Assembly (NCBI RefSeq): GCF_026712205.1 | Contig: NZ_JAPPUW010000005.1 | Location: forward strand, 62,001 to 126,000 | DNA: 64,000 bases | Source of the DNA: Pelomonas aquatica | GTDB lineage: Bacteria; Pseudomonadota; Gammaproteobacteria; Burkholderiales; Burkholderiaceae_C | Direction of reading: 5' to 3' | In this document: positions 54,376 through 63,916 of the stretch, piece by piece | Position numbering within the stretch: the first letter of the stretch is position 1 | Layout of the letters: the number at the start of each line of letters is the position of its first letter | Notes under the pieces: model-generated | What the model saw: only the letters and a program-made list of their open reading frames with translations | Told to the model about the DNA's origin: nothing | Databases searched by the model: none | Translations under genes and position numbers: made by a program

Positions 54376-55242
54376 TCAGCCGGCGTAGCGCTTCGCCCGC
54401 AGGTTCTTCTTGATCTCCTGCAGCATGGGCCGCAACTGCTGGCCCAGCTTCAGCGCGACGCCCGTCGTCAGGATGTCCACCGCCATCAGGTGCAGCAGCC
54501 GCGACACCATGGGGCTGTAGCGGTCGAAGTCCTCGGGGTGGTCCACCGCCAGCAGGATCTGGCTGGGGCCCAGGGCCAGCTGCGCCAGCGGCGACGCGCT
54601 GGCCGTGATGATGATGATGGTCGCGCCCTTCTTGCGGGCGATGTCGGCCGCGTCCAGCAGGTCGCGGCTGCGGCCCGAGTTGCTGATGATGACGGCGCAG
54701 TCGCCCGGCTGCAGCATCGTCGCGCTCATCAGCTGCACATGGCCGTCGCTGGTGGCGACGGTGTTCACGCCGAGGCGGAAGAACTTGTGCTGGGCGTCCT
54801 GGGCCACGATGCCTGAATTGCCGACGCCGTAGAACTCGATGCGCTTGCCGTGGCGGGCCGAGTCGGCCAGCGCATCGATGGCGCGCTCGAAGGCGTGGCC
54901 CGCCGCATCGTTGCGGTAGTGCAGCAGCGCGGCGACCGCGTTGTCGACCACCTTGACGATGATGTCCTGCGGCTTGTCGTCCTCGTCCACCGCGCGGTGC
55001 ACGAAGGGCACGCCCTCGTTCACGCTGCCGGCCAGCTTGAGCTTGAAGTCGGCCAGGCCGTCGTAGCCGACGCTGCGGCAGAAGCGCACGACGGTCGGCT
55101 TGCTGACGTGGGAGCGGTCGGCCAGTTCGCTGACCGGCAGGCTGGCGAAGCTGCGCGCGTCGGCCAGCAGCAGCTTGGCGACGCGCTGCTCGGCCGGCGG
55201 CAGTGCCGGCAGCGCGGCCTTGACGCGTTCGAGGATGCTCAT
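54376..55242 (-). CDS. hexR: RpiR-family transcriptional regulator HexR
   Basis: 288 residues from ATG 55242 (MSILERVKAALPALPPAEQR). An N-terminal HTH_6 domain (about 1-77; SELADRSHVSKPTVVRFCRS) is followed by a C-terminal SIS sugar-phosphate domain (about 120-260; IEFYGVGNSGIVAQDAQHKF, AVIISNSGRSRDLLDAA). HexR represses central carbon genes and is released by 2-keto-3-deoxy-6-phosphogluconate. Its position beside zwf and across from tal-pgi is the classic arrangement. It lies 82 nt downstream of zwf on the same strand. Confidence 0.93.
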   Translation of the reverse strand: MSILERVKAALPALPPAEQRVAKLLLADARSFASLPVSELADRSHVSKPTVVRFCRSVGYDGLADFKLKLAGSVNEGVPFVHRAVDEDDKPQDIIVKVVDNAVAALLHYRNDAAGHAFERAIDALADSARHGKRIEFYGVGNSGIVAQDAQHKFFRLGVNTVATSDGHVQLMSATMLQPGDCAVIISNSGRSRDLLDAADIARKKGATIIIITASASPLAQLALGPSQILLAVDHPEDFDRYSPMVSRLLHLMAVDILTTGVALKLGQQLRPMLQEIKKNLRAKRYAG

Positions 55243-55255
55243 GTCAGCTCCCCGT

Positions 55256-55289
55256 CCAACGAGTACGTTGGCCGGCCCTCCGAGAGGGC
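55256..55289. repeat. Two small hairpins in the zwf-hexR spacer
   Basis: CCAACGAGTACGTTGG (55256-55271) and GCCCTCCGAGAGGGC (55275-55289) are perfect hairpins in the 82-nt gap downstream of zwf. Neither is followed by a T-run. They might modulate read-through from zwf into hexR. Confidence 0.4.
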
Positions 55290-55324
55290 GTGGCCTTGCT
55301 TGGGGCGGCCCGGCGCGGCGGCCA

Positions 55325-56770
55325 TCATTGCTCTTCGGCCCACGCAAAGCCGTCGCGTGCGACCAGCGCGCTCGCCGCGGCAGGGCCCCAGGAGCCGGCG
55401 GCATAGGCCCGCGGGCCGTTGCCGTCCTCGGCCCAGGCGTCGAGGATGGGCTCGACCCAGCGCCAGGCCTGCTCCTGCTCGTCGCTGCGCACGAAGAGGT
55501 TGAGGCGGCCGGCGATGGCGTCCAGCAGCAGGCGCTCGTAGGCGCCGACGCGCTGCGTCGCGAAGGCCTTGTCGAAGTCCAGGTCCAGCGACACCGGCGT
55601 CAGCTGCTCGCCGGGGCCGGTGCCCTTGTGGGCCAGCAGCTGCAGCTCCAGGCCGTCCTCGGGCTGCAGCTTGATGACGAGGCGGTTGGGCAGGCTGGCG
55701 CCGGGGAAGATCTGGTGCGGCACGGGCCGGAAGTTGACGACGATCTGCGCGTCGCGCGCGGCCAGGCGCTTGCCGGTGCGCAGGTAGAAGGGCACGCCGG
55801 CCCAGCGCCAGTTCTGCACCTCGGTGCGCAGCGCCACGAAGGTCTCGCAGGCGCTGTCGGGCGGCACCTTGACCTCTTCCAGATAGCCCGGCACCGGATG
55901 CCCGCCGCACATGCCGGCGCGGTACTGGCCGCGCACGACGTCGCGGGCGACGCTCTCCCGCGTGAAGGGCTTGAGCGCGCGCAGCACCTTGAGCTTCTCG
56001 TCGCGGATGGCGTCGGCGTCGTTGCTGGCCGGCGGCTCCATCGCGATCATCGTCAGCAGCTGCAGCGCATGGTTCTGGATCATGTCGCGCAGTGCGCCGG
56101 TGCCGTCGTAGAAGGCGCCGCGCGTGCCCACGCCGAGCTGCTCGGCCAGCGTGATCTGGATGTTGGCGATGCTCTCGCGGCGCCACAGCGGCTCGAACAG
56201 CGCGTTGCCGAAGCGCAGGGCCATCAGGTTCTGCACCGAGGGCTTGCCGAGGTAGTGGTCGATGCGGAAGGCCTGGGCCTCGGCGAAGACGCTGCGCACC
56301 GCGCGGTTGATCTCCTGCGCGCTGTCCAGGTCGTGGCCGAGCGGCTTCTCGAGCACGACGCGCACCTTGCCGTGGTTCAGGCCGACGGCGCCGAGCTGCT
56401 CGCAGATGCCGGTGAAGAGGTGGGGGCTGGTGGCCAGATAGAGCACGACGGTGTCGGCATTGCGCGCATCCAGCCAGTCCTTCAGGCCCTGGTAGTGCTC
56501 GGGTTGGGACAGGTCCATGCGGCGGTAGTGCACCAGGGCCGCGAAGCGCTCGAACTCCTCGTCGCTGGGGCGCTTGCCGGCGTCCACCTCGCGAAAGCGC
56601 TCCTTCAGCCATTCGCGGTAACGCTCGTCGGTCTGGTCGTCACGGGCGACGGCGAGAATGCGGCCGCCTTCGGGCAGCTTGCCGTGCCGGAAGGCCTGGA
56701 AGAGCGCGGGCATCAGCTTGCGCCACGTCAGGTCGCCGGTACCGCCAAAGAACACGAGATCGAAAGACAT
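55325..56770 (-). CDS. zwf: Glucose-6-phosphate 1-dehydrogenase
   Basis: 481 residues. It oxidises glucose 6-phosphate with NAD(P), feeding the pentose phosphate and Entner-Doudoroff routes. The nucleotide loop is FFGGTGDLTWRKLMPAL. The catalytic motif RIDHYLGKPSVQNLMALRF is intact, and FRPVPHQIFPG and RLVIKLQPEDGLEL are conserved. It is divergent from tal across a 112-bp region containing the probable HexR-controlled promoter. Confidence 0.96.
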   Translation of the reverse strand: MSFDLVFFGGTGDLTWRKLMPALFQAFRHGKLPEGGRILAVARDDQTDERYREWLKERFREVDAGKRPSDEEFERFAALVHYRRMDLSQPEHYQGLKDWLDARNADTVVLYLATSPHLFTGICEQLGAVGLNHGKVRVVLEKPLGHDLDSAQEINRAVRSVFAEAQAFRIDHYLGKPSVQNLMALRFGNALFEPLWRRESIANIQITLAEQLGVGTRGAFYDGTGALRDMIQNHALQLLTMIAMEPPASNDADAIRDEKLKVLRALKPFTRESVARDVVRGQYRAGMCGGHPVPGYLEEVKVPPDSACETFVALRTEVQNWRWAGVPFYLRTGKRLAARDAQIVVNFRPVPHQIFPGASLPNRLVIKLQPEDGLELQLLAHKGTGPGEQLTPVSLDLDFDKAFATQRVGAYERLLLDAIAGRLNLFVRSDEQEQAWRWVEPILDAWAEDGNGPRAYAAGSWGPAAASALVARDGFAWAEEQ

Positions 56771-56814
56771 CTGCGGGGTCTCCAGGCCAGCGCCTCACAT
56801 GGGGCCGCTAACCG

Positions 56815-56843
56815 TTGTGTAACTAAGTTTCGTGAAATACTAT
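56815..56843 (+). promoter_or_regulatory. tal promoter with candidate HexR operator
   Basis: TTGTGT (56815-56820), exactly 17 nt, then TACTAT (56838-56843) gives a fair sigma-70 promoter for tal-pgi. Within the spacer is the inverted repeat AACTAAGTT, part of the longer TGTAACTAAGTTTC. This resembles the TGTA-rich operators known for HexR, and its position between -35 and -10 would give repression. The exact betaproteobacterial HexR consensus is not verified here. Confidence 0.5.
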
Positions 56844-56882
56844 GCAGCAGTTTCTTCACCGGGTCAATCCGGAGCGCATTCC

Positions 56883-57824
56883 ATGAACCAGCTCGACCAG
56901 CTCAAGGCCTTCACGACGGTGGTGGCCGACACCGGCAACTTCCTGCAACTGGCGCAGTTCGCGCCGCGCGATGCGACGACCAATCCTTCGCTGATCCTGA
57001 AGGCGGTGCAGTCGCCCGACTACGCGCCGCTGCTGAAGGAGGCCGTCGCGGCCCATCGCGGCAAACCGCTGGACGAGATCGTCGACCACGTCCTCGTGCG
57101 TTTCGGCCTCGAGATCCTGAAGGTCGTGCCGGGCCGCGTGTCGACCGAGGTCGATGCCCGCCTGAGCTTCGACAGGGCCGCCAGCCTGGCACGGGCGCGC
57201 CGCATCGTCGGCCTGTACGAGGCCGCCGGCATCGGCCGCGACCGCGTGCTGATCAAGCTCGCGTCCACCTGGGAGGGCATCCAGGCTGCCGCCGAGCTGG
57301 AGCGCGAGGGCATCCACTGCAATCTGACGCTGCTGTTCGCCTTCGCCCAGGCCGTGGCCTGCGGCGAGGCCAAGGTGCAGTTGATCTCGCCCTTCGTTGG
57401 CCGCATCTACGACTGGTACAAGAAGTCGGCCGGCGCCAACTGGGACGAGGCGGCACAGGCCGGCGTCAACGACCCGGGCGTGAAGTCCGTGACGCAGATC
57501 CATGCCTACTTCAAGCAGCACGGCATCCAGACCGAGGTCATGGGCGCGAGCTTCCGCAACATCGGCCAGATCCAGGCGCTGGCCGGCTGCGACCTGCTGA
57601 CCATCAGCCCCGACCTGCTGGCCCAACTGCAGGCCACGGGCGCCAGGCTGGAGCGCGCGCTCGATCCCGCCAAGGCGCCGGCCATGCCCGCCATCCATCT
57701 CGACGAGGCGGCCTTCCGCTTCGCGCTGAACGAGGATGCGATGGCCACCGAGAAGCTGGCCGAGGGCATCCGCCTGTTCGCCGTCGATGCCGGCAAGCTC
57801 GACAAGCTGATCCAGGAAGCCTGA
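56883..57824 (+). CDS. tal: Transaldolase
   Basis: 313 residues from ATG 56883; a longer open frame upstream covers the promoter. It transfers dihydroxyacetone units in the pentose phosphate pathway. Conserved segments are [40 protein letters not shown] (Schiff-base Lys), [15 protein letters not shown] and [13 protein letters not shown]. It is 2 nt upstream of pgi. Confidence 0.97.
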   Translation: MNQLDQLKAFTTVVADTGNFLQLAQFAPRDATTNPSLILKAVQSPDYAPLLKEAVAAHRGKPLDEIVDHVLVRFGLEILKVVPGRVSTEVDARLSFDRAASLARARRIVGLYEAAGIGRDRVLIKLASTWEGIQAAAELEREGIHCNLTLLFAFAQAVACGEAKVQLISPFVGRIYDWYKKSAGANWDEAAQAGVNDPGVKSVTQIHAYFKQHGIQTEVMGASFRNIGQIQALAGCDLLTISPDLLAQLQATGARLERALDPAKAPAMPAIHLDEAAFRFALNEDAMATEKLAEGIRLFAVDAGKLDKLIQEA

Positions 57825-57826
57825 CC

Positions 57827-59449
57827 ATGACTCTGCGCTGCGACCAGTCGCCCGTGTGGGCCGAACTGCAGGCCCACTACGCCGCGAGCGGTCGCGGCTT
57901 CGACATCCGCGCGGCCTTCAAGGAAGACGCGGGCCGCTTCGACGCGCTGTCCTTCGAGGCGCCCGAGGTCTTTGCCGACCTCTCCAAGAACCGCATCGAC
58001 GCCGCCACGCTGGCCCTGCTGATGAAGCTCGCGCGCGACTGCGGCCTCGAGGCACGCCGCGACGCGCTGCTGCGCGGCGACCCGGTCAACACGACCGAGG
58101 GCCGTGCCGTGCTGCACACGGCGCTGCGCGCGCCGGCAGGCAGCGCTGCACCCTTCAACGCCGAAGTGCAGGCGTCGCTGGACGCCATGCTGGCCTTTGC
58201 CGAGAGCGTGCGTCGCGGCGAGCGGGGCGCCATCACCGACGTGGTCCACATTGGCATCGGCGGCAGCGACCTCGGCCCGGCCATGGTCGTGCAGGCGCTG
58301 CAGGCCTATGGCCGCCGCGACCTGAGGCTGCACTTCGTCTCCAACGTCGACGGCCACGACCTGGTCCCGGTGCTGACGGGCCTGGACGCGCGGCACACGC
58401 TGTTCGTCATCGCGTCCAAGACCTTCACGACGCAGGAGACGCTGGCCAACGCGCAGGCCGCCAAGGCCTGGTTCCTCGCGGCCGGTGGCACGGACATCGC
58501 CCGGCACTTCGTCGCCACCAGCAGCAACACGGCCGCCGCGGCGGCCTTCGGCATAGCCACCACCTTCGGCTTCTGGGACTGGGTCGGCGGCCGCTATTCG
58601 CTGTGGTCCGTCATCGGCCTGCCGATCGCGATCGCCGTCGGCGCCGACAACTTCCGCGCGCTGCTGGCCGGCGCGCATGCGATGGACCAGCACTTCGCGG
58701 CCGCGCCGCTGGCGCACAACCTGCCGGTGCTGCTGGGCCTCATCGACATCTGGTACCGCAACTTCCACGGCTTCACGAGCCGCAGCGTGGCGCCCTATCA
58801 CCAGGGCCTGCGCCGGCTGCCGGCCTATCTGCAGCAGCTGGAGATGGAGAGCAACGGCAAGGGCGTGGACCTGGACGGCAACGCGTTGTCCATCGGCACC
58901 TCGCCCGTCGTCTGGGGCGAGGCCGGCACGAACGGCCAGCATGCCTATTTCCAGATGCTGCACCAGGGCACGGATGTGATCCCGGTCGAGTTCATCGCCG
59001 TGAAGCGGCCCAACCATGGCGCCAGCGGCGAGCTGGCCGACAAGCTCGCCGACCAGCACCGCAAGCTGCTGGCCAACTGCCTCGCGCAGAGCCAGGCGCT
59101 GATGCAGGGCAAGACCGCCGCCGAGGCGCTGACCGAGAAGGCGCCGACCGCGTCCGCCACGCTGGACCGCGAGGTGCTGGCCCGCCACCGCAGCTTCCCC
59201 GGCAACCGGCCGAGCACGACCCTGGTGCTGGACGCGCTGACGCCGCGCTCGCTGGGCGCGCTGATCGCCCTCTACGAGCACCGCGTCTTCGTGACCGGCG
59301 CGCTGTGGGGCATCAACAGTTTCGACCAATGGGGCGTGGAGCTCGGCAAGGCCCTGTGCAATCAGCTGCTGCCGCGCCTGGCCTCGGGCGACACGGCGGG
59401 CCTGGACGGCTCCACGGCCGGCCTGCTCAAGCGCCTGGTGGCCGCATGA
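57827..59449 (+). CDS. pgi: Glucose-6-phosphate isomerase
   Basis: 540 residues from ATG 57827. It interconverts glucose 6-phosphate and fructose 6-phosphate. It has IGIGGSDLGPAMVVQAL, SKTFTTQETLANA, the signature VWGEAGTNGQHAYFQMLHQG with the catalytic region, and GALWGINSFDQWGVELGK near the C-terminus. It is coupled to tal (2-nt gap) and to the next gene by a 4-nt overlap. Confidence 0.97.
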   Translation: MTLRCDQSPVWAELQAHYAASGRGFDIRAAFKEDAGRFDALSFEAPEVFADLSKNRIDAATLALLMKLARDCGLEARRDALLRGDPVNTTEGRAVLHTALRAPAGSAAPFNAEVQASLDAMLAFAESVRRGERGAITDVVHIGIGGSDLGPAMVVQALQAYGRRDLRLHFVSNVDGHDLVPVLTGLDARHTLFVIASKTFTTQETLANAQAAKAWFLAAGGTDIARHFVATSSNTAAAAAFGIATTFGFWDWVGGRYSLWSVIGLPIAIAVGADNFRALLAGAHAMDQHFAAAPLAHNLPVLLGLIDIWYRNFHGFTSRSVAPYHQGLRRLPAYLQQLEMESNGKGVDLDGNALSIGTSPVVWGEAGTNGQHAYFQMLHQGTDVIPVEFIAVKRPNHGASGELADKLADQHRKLLANCLAQSQALMQGKTAAEALTEKAPTASATLDREVLARHRSFPGNRPSTTLVLDALTPRSLGALIALYEHRVFVTGALWGINSFDQWGVELGKALCNQLLPRLASGDTAGLDGSTAGLLKRLVAA

Positions 59450-60066
59450 AGATCGTCTTCGACTTCGGCGGCGTGCTGTTCCGCTGGCACCCCGCCAGCT
59501 TCCTCGCGCGGCTCTGGCCGCATCGCGTCGAGACGCTGGAGCAGGGCGCGCAGCTGGCGGCCCGGTTCTTCCAGAACTACGGCGGCGACTGGGGCCTGTT
59601 CGACCAGGGGCTGATCGGCGCCGACGAGGTCGTGCGCCGCATCGCGGCGCGCACGGGCTGGCCGCTCGGCGACGTGGCCGCCGTCGTGCGTGCGGTGCCG
59701 GACGAGCTGATGCCCATCCCGGCCACCGTCGTGCTGATCCGCGACCTGCGCGCGGCCGGGCATACGCTGCACTTCCTGTCCAATATGCCCGAGCCGTTTG
59801 CCGACCACCTGAGCCAGGCCTATCCGCTGGCCGAGTGGTTCGAGTCGGGGCTGTTCTCGGGCCGCGTGAAGCAGATCAAGCCGGGGGCGGAGATCTTCGC
59901 GATGGCCGAGCGGCGCTTCGAGGCGCGGCCGCAGGAGCTGATCTTCCTGGACGACCACCCCGCCAACGTCGATGCCGCGCTGGCACGCGACTGGCAGGCC
60001 TTCCTGTTCACCGATGCCGCGAGCGCGCGGCGCGAACTGGTCTCCCGCCGCCTGCTCAATGCATGA
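59446..60066 (+). CDS. HAD-family (subfamily IA) hydrolase
   Basis: 206 residues. The first motif is FDFGGVLF, with Asp6 as the likely nucleophile and Gly in place of the second Asp, as in YihX-type phosphatases. Motif II is FLSNMPEP, the motif III Lys is in QIKPGAEIF and motif IV is [10 protein letters not shown]. YihX acts on glucose 1-phosphate, and co-transcription with pgi makes a sugar-phosphate substrate plausible; this is inference. It converges on yacG with an 11-nt overlap. Confidence 0.85.
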   Translation: MKIVFDFGGVLFRWHPASFLARLWPHRVETLEQGAQLAARFFQNYGGDWGLFDQGLIGADEVVRRIAARTGWPLGDVAAVVRAVPDELMPIPATVVLIRDLRAAGHTLHFLSNMPEPFADHLSQAYPLAEWFESGLFSGRVKQIKPGAEIFAMAERRFEARPQELIFLDDHPANVDAALARDWQAFLFTDAASARRELVSRRLLNA

Positions 60067-60271
60067 GCGTCTGGCCGTCTGACCCCAGTTCGTCCGGATC
60101 CTGAGGCGGCGCGGCGGGCACGCGGAAGCTCTCGCTGGCCCAGGCGCCCAGGTCGATCTGGCGGCAGCGTTCGCTGCAGAAGGGCCGCCATTTGTTGCCG
60201 GGCGCGAAGACGCTGTCGCCGCCGCATTGCGGGCAGCGGACGAGGCGTGGCTTGACGACCTGCTCGCTCAT
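60056..60271 (-). CDS. yacG: DNA gyrase inhibitor YacG
   Basis: 71 residues from ATG 60271. The zinc-binding pattern is CPQCGG, then [17 protein letters not shown], the standard Cys-x2-Cys/Cys-x3-Cys YacG layout. It binds GyrB in the cytoplasm. It is the last gene of the pilBCD-coaE-zapD-yacG run and overlaps zapD by 4 nt. Confidence 0.93.
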   Translation of the reverse strand: MSEQVVKPRLVRCPQCGGDSVFAPGNKWRPFCSERCRQIDLGAWASESFRVPAAPPQDPDELGSDGQTLMH

Positions 60272-61023
60272 GCGCACAACGTCAGCTCGAAGCCCGTGTC
60301 CTCGGGCGCCAGCTTGAGCCGGCCTTCCTCGTCCTGGCGCATCAGGCGGATGGAGACCATCAGGCGGTGGCCGGAGATTTCGGGGATCAGCCCCAGGCTG
60401 GGGTCGATGCGCATGCGCAGCAGTTGGTAGACGCGGCCGGCGGGCAGGCTCTGCTGGAACTGGCCCGCGTGGGCCGCGACCTTGTGCGGGCTGCCCGAGT
60501 CGCGCAGCAGGCCCAGCAGCACCTGCAGGGCCTCGGCCATCGGCATCAGCGTCTGGGCCCAGCCCATCAGGTCCTTGCGGCGGCGCACCGGCAGCAGTTG
60601 CTGCCAGTTGTAGTAGGCCGGCAGGTCGAACTCGCAGGTGCCGCCGGGGATGCTGATGCGGCTGCGGATGCTCATCAGCCACTCGTTGCCGGCCAGCGCG
60701 GCGCCGGTCTTGCCGTTCAGCGCATTCAGGCGCTGGAAGGCGCCGTCGATGCGGGCGATGACCTCGTCCAGTCGCGCCGCGTCGACGCCCGGGCTGCCGC
60801 GGTAGGCGTTGAACTGGGCCTTGTGTTTTTCGAGCTCCTTCAGCAGGTCGCTCTTCAGGTCGGCGCGCGAGGCGACGTCGAGGATCTCGAACAGCGTGAC
60901 CAGCGCGAAATGATGGTCCAGCGCGGCCTCGCGCTCCATCAGCGCACCGAGGCGGTCGAACAGGTGTTCGAGGCGGAGCATCGTGCGGATGCTCTCGTTG
61001 AACGGGTACTCGTACAGGACCAC
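60268..61023 (-). CDS. zapD: Cell division protein ZapD
   Basis: 251 residues. ZapD cross-links FtsZ filaments. It starts [20 protein letters not shown] and has FELTLCA at the C-terminus and [20 protein letters not shown] centrally, all typical of the family (formerly DUF1342). It sits 14 nt after coaE and overlaps yacG. Confidence 0.95.
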   Translation of the reverse strand: MVLYEYPFNESIRTMLRLEHLFDRLGALMEREAALDHHFALVTLFEILDVASRADLKSDLLKELEKHKAQFNAYRGSPGVDAARLDEVIARIDGAFQRLNALNGKTGAALAGNEWLMSIRSRISIPGGTCEFDLPAYYNWQQLLPVRRRKDLMGWAQTLMPMAEALQVLLGLLRDSGSPHKVAAHAGQFQQSLPAGRVYQLLRMRIDPSLGLIPEISGHRLMVSIRLMRQDEEGRLKLAPEDTGFELTLCA

Positions 61024-61037
61024 GGCGGGGACTTCAG

Positions 61038-61643
61038 TCAGGGCGGTCCGATTGTTTCACAGCCCCAGCGCGCGGCCAGGCTCAGCACCTCGCTTCGCAG
61101 CGCGGCCAGCGCGATGCCGTCGTTCAGCAGCACCGCGTCGGCCGCGGCGCGGCGGGCCTGGCGCGATGTCTGGGCGGCGAGGGCCCCGTCGACACGCTCG
61201 CGCGTCCAGCCGGGCCGTTGCAGCACGCGCGCGATCTGCGTCTCGGCCCGGCAGTCGACGACGAGGACGCGCGCGACGCGCGAGCGCCAGCGGCCGGATT
61301 CGACGAGCAGGGGCACGTCGAAGACGACGAGGGCCTGCGGCGCCGCGTCGGCTTCGGTCAGGGCCTGGGCCGTGATCAGCGGATGCAGGATGGCTTCGAG
61401 CCGGCGTTTGGCGCCCGCGTCCGAGAAGACGAGGGCGCGCATGCGGTCGCGCTCCAGTGCGCCGTCGGCGGTGACGAAGTCCGCGCCGAACTGCTGCTGG
61501 ATGGCCGGCATGGCGACACCGCCGGCCAGCGTCAGCGCCCGCGAAATCGCGTCGGTGTCGATGAGGGCCGCGCCGGCCTCGCGCAGGAAGCCGGCCACGG
61601 TGCTCTTGCCGCTGCCGATGCCGCCGGTCAGGCCTATCCTCAT
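61038..61643 (-). CDS. coaE: Dephospho-CoA kinase
   Basis: 201 residues from ATG 61643. It carries out the last step of coenzyme A synthesis. Walker A is GLTGGIGSGKSTVAGF; DTDAISRALT binds substrate and VVFDVPLLVES is conserved. It overlaps the end of pilD by 4 nt, a common betaproteobacterial arrangement. Confidence 0.96.
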   Translation of the reverse strand: MRIGLTGGIGSGKSTVAGFLREAGAALIDTDAISRALTLAGGVAMPAIQQQFGADFVTADGALERDRMRALVFSDAGAKRRLEAILHPLITAQALTEADAAPQALVVFDVPLLVESGRWRSRVARVLVVDCRAETQIARVLQRPGWTRERVDGALAAQTSRQARRAAADAVLLNDGIALAALRSEVLSLAARWGCETIGPP

Positions 61644-62587
61644 CCCGCCAGCATCGGGTAGAGCAGCTGCAGCAGCTCCTGGCCGAAGAAGAGGGCGGCC
61701 AGGCCGCCGCCGGCCAGGTAGGGGCCGAAGGGGATGGGCACCTCGCGCCTGTGGCCGCGCGCCAGCACCATGAAGATGCCGACCGTCGCGCCGACGGCGG
61801 ACGACAGCAGGATGATGGGCAGCAGCTGTTGCCAGCCCAGCAGGGCGCCCAGCGCGGCGAACAGCTTGAAGTCGCCCTCGGCCATGCCGCGCCGGTGGCG
61901 CAGCAGTTCGTAGAGCGTGGCCAGGGCCCACAGCGCGCCGTAGCCGAACAGCAGGCCGAGCGCGGCGTCGGGCAGGCTCACCGGCGTCCAGTGCTGCCAG
62001 GCCGCCGCAAGGCCAAGGCCCAGCAGCGCGAAGTTGAGGCCGTCGGGCAGCAGCGTCGTGTCCAGGTCGATCAGCGCCGCCGCGATCAGCAGTGAGATCG
62101 CGGCGATGTAGACCAGGGTCGCCGGCGTCGGCCCGAACTGCCAGGCTACGGCGGCGAACAGGGCCGCCGTGGCGGCTTCGACGATGGGGTAGCGGGCGCC
62201 GATGGGCGCCTTGCAGGCCGAGCAGCGCCCGCCCAGCCGCAGCCAGCCGAGCACCGGCAGGTTCTCGTGCCACTTCAGCACATGGCCGCAGTGCGGGCAG
62301 CGCGAGCGCGGGCGCGACAGGCTGAGCCGCGGCAGCCTGTCGCAGTCGGTGGCCAGCTTTTCGCCGAAGCCGCCGATCTCGGCGATGCGCCTGTCCGCGG
62401 CGCCCAGTTGGCGCCTGAGCACGTCCTTGTCCTGCAGGAACTCCGCCGTGTCGCAGAGCCATTGGCGTTCCATCATGCGCGGCATGCGGTGGATGACGAC
62501 GTTCAGGAAGCTGCCGATGCACAGGCCGAGGACGCCCAGCACCCAGGGCGAGAGCCAGACGGACCAGTCGAGGGAAGCGGAGGGCAT
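61640..62587 (-). CDS. pilD: Prepilin peptidase / N-methyltransferase PilD (GspO)
   Basis: 315 residues from ATG 62587 (MPSASLDWSVWLSPWVLG). Inner-membrane aspartyl protease that cleaves prepilins and methylates the new N-terminus. A cytoplasmic zinc tetracysteine (SRCPHCGHVLKW and RCSACKAPIG) follows the first span. The catalytic Asp residues are in LIDLDTTLLPDGLN and AEGDFKLFAALG. It is the only such gene in this window, so it probably processes both the pilus pilins (43971-47155) and the gsp pseudopilins (8613-11682). Confidence 0.96.
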   Translation of the reverse strand: MPSASLDWSVWLSPWVLGVLGLCIGSFLNVVIHRMPRMMERQWLCDTAEFLQDKDVLRRQLGAADRRIAEIGGFGEKLATDCDRLPRLSLSRPRSRCPHCGHVLKWHENLPVLGWLRLGGRCSACKAPIGARYPIVEAATAALFAAVAWQFGPTPATLVYIAAISLLIAAALIDLDTTLLPDGLNFALLGLGLAAAWQHWTPVSLPDAALGLLFGYGALWALATLYELLRHRRGMAEGDFKLFAALGALLGWQQLLPIILLSSAVGATVGIFMVLARGHRREVPIPFGPYLAGGGLAALFFGQELLQLLYPMLAG

Positions 62588-62672
62588 GGTGACGTGGTGC
62601 AGGGCTGAGTTGGCGCGGAATCTAACCGCATTTGAGCGGGCTAGAAGCGGGCGGCATGCGCCGCCCACGGGC

Positions 62673-63896
62673 TCAGACCACCTGGCCGAGCTTGAAGATG
62701 GGCAGGTACATCGACACGACGATGCCGCCGATCAGGACGCCCAGGATGACGATGATGAAGGGCTCCATCAGCGCCGACAGGCCCTTGACGGCCTCGTCCA
62801 CCTCGTCCTCGTAGAACTCGGCGGCCTTGGCGAGCATGTGGTCCAGCGAGCCGGATTCCTCGCCGATGGAGGCCATCTGCAAGACCATTGTCGGGAAGAT
62901 GCCGGTGGTCTGCATGGACGTGGTCAGCGCGGAGCCGGTGGACACGTCGCGCTGGATCTGCTCGGTGGCTTCCTGGAAGACCGCGTTGCCGGATGCGCCA
63001 CCCACGGAGTCGAGTGCCTCGACGAGCGGGACGCCGGCCGCGAACATGGTCGCCAGCGTGCGCGTCCAGCGCGCGACGGCGGATTTGTACATCAGGTCGC
63101 CGAACACCGGGATCTTCAGCAGCAGCCGGTCCATGCGCTTTTGCATGCTCTCGGAGCGCTTCCAGCTCTGGATGAAGAAATAGCCGCCACCGCCGATCGC
63201 GCCGAAGATGGCCCACCACCACTTGACGAAAAACTCGGACAGCCAGATGACCATCAGCGTCGGCGCCGGCAGGTCGGCGCCGAAGGACTGGAACACGTCC
63301 TTGAAGGCCGGCACGACGAAGATCATGATGACCGCGACGACGATGAAGGCGACGACCATGACCGCGATCGGATAGGTCAGCGCGGACTTGATCTTGTTCT
63401 TGATCGCGACCGTCTTTTCCTGGTAGACCGCGAGCCGGTCCAGCAGGGCCTCCAGGATGCCGCCCGCCTCGCCGGCCTCGACGAGGTTGCAGTAGAGCGC
63501 GTCGAAATACATCGGATGCTTGCGGAAGGCCGAGGACAGGCTGGTGCCCGTCTCGACGTCCTGGCGGATGTCGTTCAGCAGCCGCGTGAGCCGCGGGTTG
63601 GTCGCGCCGCGGGCGACGATGTCGAAGGACTGCAGCAGCGGCACGCCGGCGCGCATCATCGTCGCGAGCTGGCGCGTGAAGATGGCGATGTCCTTCTGCT
63701 TGATGGACGAGCCGCCGCTGGCGCGGCGCTTCTTGACCTTGTTGACGAGGATGCCCTGGCGGCGCAGCGTGGCGCTGACCATGGCCTCGCCGCCGGCACG
63801 CAGCTCGCCCTTGACGATCTTGCCGTTGCGGTCCTTGCCCTCCCATTCGAAGACGAAGTCCTTGACGCTTTTTGCTGCAGCGGTGGCAGTGGCCAT
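62673..63896 (-). CDS. pilC: Type IV pilus inner-membrane platform protein PilC
   Basis: 407 residues. It has two T2SSF domains (about 70-195 and 275-398). It starts MATATAAAKSVKDFVFEWEG, and contains QLATMMRAGVPLLQSFDIV and FPTMVLQMASIGEESGSLD, both canonical for PilC. Three hydrophobic segments are visible. It connects PilB/PilT motor activity to pilin insertion. It lies 20 nt downstream of pilB and 85 nt upstream of pilD. Confidence 0.97.
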   Translation of the reverse strand: MATATAAAKSVKDFVFEWEGKDRNGKIVKGELRAGGEAMVSATLRRQGILVNKVKKRRASGGSSIKQKDIAIFTRQLATMMRAGVPLLQSFDIVARGATNPRLTRLLNDIRQDVETGTSLSSAFRKHPMYFDALYCNLVEAGEAGGILEALLDRLAVYQEKTVAIKNKIKSALTYPIAVMVVAFIVVAVIMIFVVPAFKDVFQSFGADLPAPTLMVIWLSEFFVKWWWAIFGAIGGGGYFFIQSWKRSESMQKRMDRLLLKIPVFGDLMYKSAVARWTRTLATMFAAGVPLVEALDSVGGASGNAVFQEATEQIQRDVSTGSALTTSMQTTGIFPTMVLQMASIGEESGSLDHMLAKAAEFYEDEVDEAVKGLSALMEPFIIVILGVLIGGIVVSMYLPIFKLGQVV

Positions 63897-63916
63897 GCGC
63901 TCTCCTCGCGACTGAA

